Position numbers and translations under genes: made by a program. The notes below the pieces were generated by a model. It did no database searches. It was not told the DNA's origin and saw only the letters and a list, made by a program, of their open reading frames with translations. 64,000 bases of DNA from Anniella stebbinsi (Eukaryota > Chordata > Lepidosauria > Squamata > Anniellidae): NCBI GenBank assembly GCA_029215795.1, contig JARDYH010000001.1, forward strand, positions 228,001,654 to 228,065,653, in the 5' to 3' direction. How positions within the stretch are numbered: the first letter of the stretch is position 1; the number at the start of each line of letters is the position of its first letter. Below are positions 57,046 through 64,000 of the stretch, piece by piece.

Positions 57046-59192
57046 TCGACGATGGAGTCTAGTAATCCTTCATTGTTGTTATAAACACAACAATTGGGGG
57101 GTTTAATGTTATGACTGGGATATCCCTTACTTATCTCGGTTGCTCTGGGGCAGGATGAAATGGGAGTTCGTAAGCTCTTATTTTTTTCCGTCTGTCTGAT
57201 GATGTAGAGACCCTGTAGTGGACTGTAATTTGGGGATTTCAAGGCTCCGTCCCTCATCTATCCTATCTTTAAAGGGATTAATCAGGGCATCGTGAGTAAG
57301 CTTTGCTTCCACGGTCTCTGGTTTTGCCCTGGTAAGTTGGCCATCTGCCTCCTGCTGTTGCATCCAGGGTCTAATTCCAGTCGTTATACAAGATCTACTG
57401 TTAAAATTACTACCTGATTTGAGCTTAGAATACAGAGTTTCTCTTAAAACTAGCAACCTAGTTTGGATCACTTGTTGGTCCGGTGCAGGGAGATCCTCAA
57501 AACTTTTGATTAGTTGTCTTTCCTCAAACAGTTCATCCACATCGCCCATGACATTGCTTTCAGTCTTTAGCCCACACCCATCTGCACTTCTGCGAAGTCC
57601 ATGGCAGACATCAGCTGGGCTAGGGGGTAGAAGGGATAGGTCGATGGGAGTCTCAGCGCTAGTCATGGGGCTAGGTATAGGGGGCATTTTGTCCCTGGAT
57701 GGGTAGACGGTGTGTAGATAGTTGTGTCGGCAGGGCTGTGTTTTTGAAGTATCTATTGACCACCAGCCTGCTACTCCTGAGTCAATCTCTACTACCATAT
57801 ATATAAGCAGACGTAGTTGTTGAATCAAAAGTTACTATTGCTTGTGCTGAGATCTGGTTATAGAAGACATACTCAATTTCTTTAACAGCAGAGTTATTTA
57901 AATAAATCCAGGCAGAGTCTTTTAAAAGTGAAGTAAAGTGTTCAATTCGGGCTCTCTGAGACATCATCCCTTTAGATTTGGGATAATTTGACATAACCAG
58001 AGTTCGTGGAAGCAGTTGCAACTGCCAGTGTTTTACTCCCATACTGGTGGGTTCTTTCAAATCTACTTCTTTTGTTTTGTAAGTCTGAGCAGTTTGTTTG
58101 GGCATAGGTAAAAACCCGTGGTCTAGGGGAGCAGTCTCAGCTTGAGATGCTACAGTTTGGCTGGGATCACATATTCTCTCTTCCGGCACAGCGCTAGATG
58201 ATATGATTTGTTTTGCTCCTTTGTCACTTGATCTCACAGATTTTCTCTCATCAGTCAATTTCTCTAATATTGAGAATAGCCTTCCAAAATTCATTTTGGT
58301 AGGTTTTCTTGTGCTCGACCGGGTTGATAATTTTTTTTAATTTCTTTTTCATAGGTAATATGGTTTTCCTGGGTCTGTGCTTGCCAGTAATACTTCGAGA
58401 TCCACAGTTATTTTGGGTAGTTGCCAAGGCTGGAGTTAGGGAGGCATCTTCATGGGCAGTACTGGCACGTTTCTTGTTAGTAGAGGATGCAGTAGCCTTC
58501 CTTGCCCTGGCTTCGCTATGCTGAGTCCCCTTGTCCTTTTGGGAAGGGGAGTTAGTTTTTAAATCCATTTTTGCTGCAGCAGGGTGTTCCGTCACCTTTT
58601 CCCTACCCAGTGCAAACGTTGTCAGAGTTGACAGGAGATCCTTGCACTCTGTTAAAAAGTTCTTAATTGAGGCAATATCATTGGTCAAGTCCTGGATCAT
58701 TCTCCTATTATTCCCATAGTGGGAATCAAGGAGCCGGCTCAAGGCTTGTAAGTGGTAAATTAAGTCATCTGATTTCGAAGGAATAAGCTCTCCCAACTCC
58801 AGAATTAATTCTTCCATCATAGGAGAGGTAGATAGTACAATTGGACTAGTGGGGCAGAGGAGCATAGTGTCAGGTCAATTTGATGGGTGGTCACTCCTTG
58901 TCTGAGCAGGCTCAACTGCAGCAAATTCAGCCGCCAGGCTGCTACCATTCTCGGGATTTCCAAGTTCTCCCGGCCTCATTAGACAGTGAGGACCCAATGA
59001 CCAATCCAGAGCTGAGTTATTATTATTCAAAATCTCTGGAGGGGAATCAGCAAGAGAGCTAAGGCTACTCACGATTTTCCGGGGCATAAACTCCGTAATT
59101 TTTAATTGTTTGAAAGCCTTGAGGTGATCTGACACATCCCCAACTACTGGGAGCAGACCCTTCTCTTTGTATCCTTCCCTTGTAAGGACCAT
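57036..59192 (-). pseudogene. LINE ORF1
   Basis: Begins MVLTREGYKEKGLLPVVGDV, interrupted by an in-frame TGA at 58875. It resumes in frame at 58865 with a heptad-like, Leu-rich stretch (LILELGELIPSKSDD, IYHLQALSRLLDSHY) suggesting a coiled coil, then a basic KKKLKKI segment. Frameshifts near 58270 and 57800 lead to a segment LVMSNYPKSKGMMSQRARIE .. QAIVTFDSTTTSAYIYGSR that resembles an RRM fold, and then a Pro-rich tail. Function in the family: RNA binding and particle formation. Confidence 0.7.
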
Positions 59193-59952
59193 ATTGTTCT
59201 TCTAGACCAACAATCACTGTTTACAAGGAACTTAAAACTGAAACTGAGTTAATATATAAAAGGTAGTTAGTTACAGTAAGCACTCCCTTATGAAACAGGG
59301 ATTGTCAGTGAGTAACCAGATACCTATTATTGGTGATGTTGTCAGCACTCTCCCCACAGTTTCCTCTTGTCTGCCTCCAAATTTGCAAATAGCTCTGCTT
59401 TGCAGTGGTATTCCCACAATAAATCCTTATGGAACAGAATCCGAGGACTGAAGAACACAAGCCTCACAAGCCAGACTTTAAGGGTTAAGTTGAGTAGCTG
59501 TAGACCAGGAGGAAGTTGTAAGTGTAAAGGTTTTAAAGTTTTAGATTTCCCTGGCTCCTCTTTAGGAGTTTCAAACGTTGAAATAAATCGTGCAGAAACA
59601 CCCTCTTCCAAATTTGTAGTCAGAATAGTTTTAGCTTAAAGTTGACTTTGTAGGTTTGCAAAAATACTGCTAACGTTGATTTACAGTTCACAGCTAACAT
59701 TTACTGCTGACATTGACTTACGATTTGGAAGATAAGGAGACATAAAAGTGGAAACAAAAAGGAAGCAGCAACTAAATAACTCCACTCTGCCTCAAATATC
59801 TTCAGCCGCCTCAGAACACAAGAACTCGAAAGCCCCCAAGCAGTTCGGAGTAATTAAAAGTGAAAAATTAAAAGATAGGGAGCTGCTAAGACTCAGCAAA
59901 CGCTGCAAACACTGCTGTCGCCATCTTGGCCCATTGTTTCACCCGGCCATGC

Positions 59953-60599
59953 TACATACTTAATTTGGGTGATCAGAAGAGGCAACCAGGGACTGTGGGT
60001 ACTCAAGACTCAGAGTCTTCTTCAGGTGCAGGAAGGAAAAGGGTTGTGGCCCTGCTGCAGTTAGCTGGCAGTATGAATTCTCCGGATTGGCCAGGCTAGG
60101 GATGGATAAGTACAAGGAACCAGGCCTCAACAGAGCAATGCCTTCTGATCATTGCACTTCAAATTCCAGCTTTCCATATCTAGCTTCTTCTAGCTGCCAG
60201 CAATAGTTGGAGACTGAAGTAGTGGCTTGCCAATCCCCCCTCTATTTTCACATTTTCCCCCTCCCTTGTTTTTGCTGCCTCTTTCAAGGGAAAGGGAGAA
60301 TTTTGAATAATTTTATCTTTTGGGGTGGCAACACAGGGTTTCTGATTACTTTATGTGTAGAAGATGGCTAGAGTTGCCCAGCCATGACCCTTCAAGCACC
60401 ATAACAAAGAACAGAAGGCTGGACAAATTTCAAAAACTGTCCCATGCTGGCTTTTCAGTAGTGGTCAAACCACCACCACCTTCAATTGGAAAATTGTCTT
60501 CTTGTAAACAGGCACTGACAAACCTTGCCAAGGCCTACAGAGCTGCAATTGGCTAGATGTATCCAGACACACCAGTCCCACTTCCTCTGAAGTAAGATC
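59953..60599. other. No recognised feature
   Basis: Flank of the LINE; unassigned DNA. An open frame at 60320-60556 shows no domain. Confidence 0.4.
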
Positions 60600-60690
60600 A
60601 TGGAGGTGGGATGTCTGATTTTCACAGGTCATTTTGATGACGATGAGAGCCCACCAGAAGGCACTGTCCCATTAAACTGTATGGGCTGGG

Positions 60691-61686
60691 GAATGGATGC
60701 AGATTGGCAAATTTATAAGAAACAGAAAGATAGGAAGGGAAAGTACAAGGGAATTAACAAAGTAGGAAAAATATGTAGATAAATACAAAGTCGGGGATAA
60801 AGGAATGATAACACAAATATATAGAATTTTGATAAGACAAGAGACTGGAGGAAAGCAGATAGTAAGGCAGGTATGGGAAGGAGATTTGGAAGAGGGAATA
60901 GAAGATAAGGAATGGGGAGATATATTGGAGAAATTCTCCTTCCAAACAACCTCAACAAGGATAAGGGAAGGGGCTTTAAAAATAGCACAAAAATGGTACA
61001 TGACACCAGTGAAGATGGCAAAAATAAACAGAAATCTGACATCAATGTGCTGGAGAGGATGCAAAGAAAAGGGGACTCAAATACATATGTGGTGGGAATG
61101 CAAAAGGGTTAAGAAATTTTGGAAAAAGGTATTTCAAAAAATAGAGGAAGTTACGAATCAGGAGATAAAAATAAAGCCAGAGCTATCTCTACTGAATATG
61201 TATATTAAAGAAAATAGAGGATTAGAAGATAAAATTTTAATTGGGTTCATGTTGACAGCAGCAAGACATCTGATAGCATCCAAATGGAAGACAGCTAGGA
61301 TGTTGACAATTAAAATGTGGGGAAAAAAATTATGGAACATTGCAATAAATGAAAAATTGACACAGAAACTCAGAGTTTCCGGGGGGGGGGGGGGAGAAAA
61401 GAGATACCTTCAGAATGGACTGGAAAGCATATATAGAGTATATGAAAAAAGAACCAAATAGGAAAAATATGGCAGAAACATATAAAAAGTTATGGGACTT
61501 ATGAAAATAAAAGGAAGAAAAAAGAAGAGAGAAAGAAGGGGGGGGGAAAGAAAAGAGACAAGCCAGAAGAAAAACCGTGGGGGGGATGAGGGGGAATGGG
61601 GGGAAATATATTCGATATTGGTGGTTATTGTTAAAATGATTTATATATTGTTGGATAAGAAAATGTAATAAAAAGGGATTTTAAAA
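60691..61686 (+). mobile_element. Young 5'-truncated L1 with perfect 17-bp target duplication
   Basis: AAACTGTATGGGCTGGG at 60674-60690 is repeated exactly at 61687-61703. Between them is the C-terminal part of L1 ORF2, a G-rich 3' UTR (runs of G at 61380-61394, 61540-61548, 61579-61585, 61590-61594 and 61598-61603), and an A-rich tail after TAATAAAAAGGGATTTTAAA. These are the marks of target-primed reverse transcription. The perfect duplication and uninterrupted frame show recent insertion. Confidence 0.95.
60805..61461 (+). pseudogene. L1 ORF2 C-terminal fragment, open for 218 codons
   Basis: ITQIYRILIRQ .. WEGDLEEGIEDKEW .. REGALKIAQKWYMTPVKMAK is followed by the Cys-rich motif CWRGCKEKGTQIHMWWEC (Cys-Cys-His-Cys; the usual L1 form is CWRC G..GT..H.WW.C) and the usual WGKKLWNIAINEKLTQKLRV end region. 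The frame runs across a run of about 14 G to a TAG at 61459. It lacks EN and RT, so it is inactive. Confidence 0.85.
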
Positions 61687-61703
61687 AAACTGTATGGGCT
61701 GGG

Positions 61704-61846
61704 AGGTTTTACATTACAGGCCACATGGTCGCTGCTCTCTTCCTGTGTAATTCAGTTCATTTTAAATGTGGAAGAGAAGCAGGAAGCAGAGCGATGGTAA
61801 GGAAATGTGATTTCCCTCCTGTCTGAAAGCCATCATAGGCACTCAC
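61704..61846 (-). mobile_element. Family D element fragment (host of the L1 insertion)
   Basis: GCGATGGTAAGGAAATGTGA, TTTCCCTCCTGTCTGAAAGC, CATCATAGGCACTC matches the reverse of the family D left end at 8186. The other end, left of the L1, is not clearly visible. Confidence 0.55.
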
Positions 61847-62489
61847 TCCACTTCAGAAAGGTATATTGGGAAGTGTTTAATTCCACCTGGACCATTTTCA
61901 GTTGCATGCATTGATATGAAATCATATAGTCTGGCATAGTCTGTAGTCAGTAATGCTGCCTATCAGTTTGTGTCAAGTACATGCAGCTGTTCTTAATAAA
62001 CCTCTGGAATAAGTGGATTGCTTTGTATACCAAATGCTAACTAGAAATGCCTTCACAGTATTTCCATCAACTTGTCATGCATTGCTTCTATCTTTTGAAG
62101 AGCCTTATTTCCATTCTCTACCACTTCATCCTACTGTCCAATGTTCTCCATAGAGAGTATTATTGAAGTTGATTGTCCCTTGGGAAGTGTACTTTCAGTA
62201 GAAGAATGGTTTTGATCTGTAGCAGTAGTGCAAACCCACGAACACTGTAATGAGTCAATACTTAGGGTCATGTCAGTGAGGAAAGAGAAAGAATGGGGTG
62301 CTATGTTTGGTGTTTGTTTTTCTGCTCTAATATCCATAATTGATTCTTGTCCATTAATTTTATAGCAAACAAAAAAAAAATTCAAAAAGATATTTTGGCT
62401 GCAATTCCAATGCAACTAACCTGGGAGTAAGCCCAGGACTTACTTAAGAGTAGAAATGCTATAAGTAAACATATTGGCCTTCAGGGGCT
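61847..62489. other. No gene; relic of GCAATTCCAATG repeat
   Basis: 62399-62455 contains GGGAGTAAGCCCAGGACTTAC, a relic of the widespread AAGTAAGTCCCATTGA repeat. The remainder is unassigned. Confidence 0.45.
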
Positions 62490-63330
62490 TGGCTACACGT
62501 CGTGTTGGAAACGTTTCCTACCGCTGTTAATTACTTCGGTGTAAAACGTCAGGCGCCACTCTTGCATTTTGTGATGCGTGTGTAATCGGTTTGAATCGCT
62601 CTGTCCTGTCGTTGCGGTTCACACTGCATTGTATATCCATATGTGATGGTGTGTCTTTCCGCTGTTTGTTGAAAGCGGGCGAGTCGACAATTGGTCGGTC
62701 ACATCGGTCTTTCTCCCCTCCCCTTTTTTAAATGGTTTATCGGCTCACTAGCCTTCCAGGGGGAGGGGGGAGTACGCAGAAGAGCCAACGGAAGTTTAAG
62801 CATACTCGCATGCTAATGCAGGGATGGCTGGAAAGCAATTGCTCCTGCGACATACTTTGCAGGTCTCCATTTACCAAGCTGCTGGAATATTGAGTTCTGG
62901 TCACCATTCACCTAGCTGCTGGCAAATGGAGAACTGGTCTCCATTTACCTAGCTGCAGGAAAATGGAGACTGACTGTAACACTGTACCTGGGTATAACAG
63001 AATATGCTGCTGCTGGCAGACACTTTGCCTCAGTTATGGATGCAGTTCGCGCCTAAAGTTCTGCAAAGATGCTATTGGCTAAGAGATTTCCAAACGGACG
63101 CACCATATATGGGTACGAAGAAGGACGAAAGGAAGGGAGGGGGAGGAAACAGCGAAACATTGCAACACAGTATCTGCTGTCATTCGTTTAACATCGAGAT
63201 AAGCAATGTAAAAAAGTAACATTAAACTTCAACAAAGAAGCGAAAAGAGGCGGAGAAAAACAAACGTCATGTGAATTAACTGGACTCGGTACGAACATCC
63301 AGCGATTCAACACGCATACACCTTGACGTT
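62490..63330. mobile_element. Possible CpG-rich TIR element
   Basis: CpG density rises sharply at 62500 and falls after about 63330. GGGGCTTGGCTACACGTCGT at the left and ..CACGCATACACCTTGACG at the right are weak inverted ends (shared GTGT.G.. and AACGT words). The interior includes repeated TGGAGAACTGGTCTCCATTT blocks (62863-62970). No domain seen and no target duplication. An imported or hypomethylated segment would look the same. Confidence 0.35.
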
Positions 63331-63348
63331 TAGATCCTGCCCAGGTGT

Positions 63349-63393
63349 CAGCAGCAGCAGCAGCAGCAACAACAATAACAACAACAACAACAG
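63349..63393. repeat. (CAG)n(CAA)n imperfect microsatellite
   Basis: CAG units followed by AAC/ACA units. No coding frame with supporting context crosses it. Confidence 0.92.
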
Positions 63394-64000
63394 AGAGTTG
63401 GATGTATGAATTGAGAAATAGTAAAATATTAAAAGGATCGAGGTTATAGGCTGGAGTTTAAAGACTAGTTATGGATCTGAAATTGCTGAAGCCTTCTGTT
63501 GATTTAGAGCTGCCTTGGGTATCATCAATATAATCTTGTCAGGGGTTGGAAATGGCTGAAATGAGATGGAATTGAAAAAAGATAGTATCTCTGGAGAATA
63601 ACGTATGCAGTTTTGAAAAGAAATTGATTTTCTAGTATGTCTTCAAAAGTCTATACTGCCATCTTTGTTACACATTTATCTTAATCTGTTGTGACTGTAA
63701 TGTTACACAGGTGACTGGCAGTATCTATGTAACATGCAGCTAGCTGGGCACCAGGATTCTGACACTTAAAACTAAAGGACGGCCCATTCACACCTCTTAG
63801 ATCTATTGAAAAGGACACGTCCAAACAGAAATCTCACAGTTAACTCTGAATTTGCCTTTCAGTATTGCAACGGGAGGCAACGAACGTTAATATATGAAAG
63901 AAGTGGAAAGAATGAGAAATTAGACACAAAAGGGAGGGGGAAGCATCAAAAGATACTTCATGGAGGCTCCAAGTGCATTGAAGGAACAGCAAGCCCTGGG
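63394..64000. other. No recognised feature
   Basis: AT-rich DNA with no recognised element or gene. Confidence 0.45.

Larger units (their letters stand above)
53546..59944 (-). mobile_element. Nearly full-length I/Jockey-superfamily LINE (Vingi-like?)
   Basis: On the minus strand: a 5' UTR beginning near 59944 (with AAGATGGCGAC at about 59916-59926), ORF1 (59192 to about 57040), ORF2 with APE endonuclease, RT and C-terminal CCHC-type region (about 57040 to 53664), then a 3' UTR ending AAATAAAGAGTTTAGTTT. GGCCATGC occurs just outside both ends (53538-53545 and 59945-59952), a possible 8-bp target duplication. It lacks an RNase H region. RT phrases such as KAPGPDG and LKSAFDSI place it in the Jockey/I group; assignment to Vingi is a guess from memory. 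Stops and frameshifts disable it. Confidence 0.85.

Noticed and set aside
60672..61064. 130-codon minus-strand hydrophobic frame, membrane-protein-like
   Set aside because: It is the antisense shadow of the L1 ORF2 fragment at 60805-61461; purine-rich sense DNA gives Phe/Leu/Ser-rich antisense frames.
63004..63219. 71-codon frame in CpG-rich DNA
   Set aside because: No domain, no start context, no neighbours.

Overview
The window looks like an intergenic or intronic stretch of a vertebrate nuclear genome, most likely a squamate reptile. This is an inference from repeat content: L1, L2/CR1-like and I/Jockey-type LINEs lie side by side with many short hAT-like inverted-repeat elements and tRNA-derived SINE heads. 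I found no host protein-coding gene, no intact tRNA or rRNA gene and no operon-like structure. The open frames over 60 codons are chance frames, GC-rich palindrome frames or fragments of LINE proteins.

Layout. 0-4.2 kb: foldback elements of family A (TIR TAGGCTGACC), a 644-bp TIR element (family B) and an unclassified repeat. 4.2-8.0 kb: the 3' part of an antisense L1 ORF2, split by two elements of a GATCC-rich hAT family (family C), one carrying five tandem 240-260 bp palindromic units. 8-19 kb: families A, D and R, a candidate solo LTR near 16 kb, and a C element with a duplicated end at 18.6-19.4 kb. 20-40 kb: L2-like LINE tails and copies of families R, S, E, T and F in otherwise featureless DNA. 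40.6-41.7 kb: a nest in which two different hAT elements, each with exact 8-bp target duplications, sit inside family E sequence. 44.7-46.0 kb: a decayed CR1/L2-like LINE. 46.2-48.1 kb: the longest C element, again with five palindromic units and inverted relative to the 6-kb copy. 53.5-59.9 kb: a nearly full-length antisense I/Jockey-superfamily LINE with ORF1, endonuclease, RT and C-terminal zinc-knuckle regions, all disabled. 60.7-61.7 kb: a young 5'-truncated L1 with a perfect 17-bp target duplication.

The most unusual material is family C. Four copies have 8-bp target duplications of the form nTnnnnAn. They share GATC-rich subterminal DNA, a central palindrome holding a CRE/bZIP-like core (a perfect TGACGTCA in one copy), inverted pairs of consensus 5' splice-donor sequence (CAGGTAAG or AAGGTAAG), and, in two copies, a hairpin beside a YY1-like ATGGCGGCC motif. 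Two copies have expanded the central palindrome into five-unit GC-rich arrays. Any regulatory role is inference. Family names A to T are labels made for this annotation, not database names.
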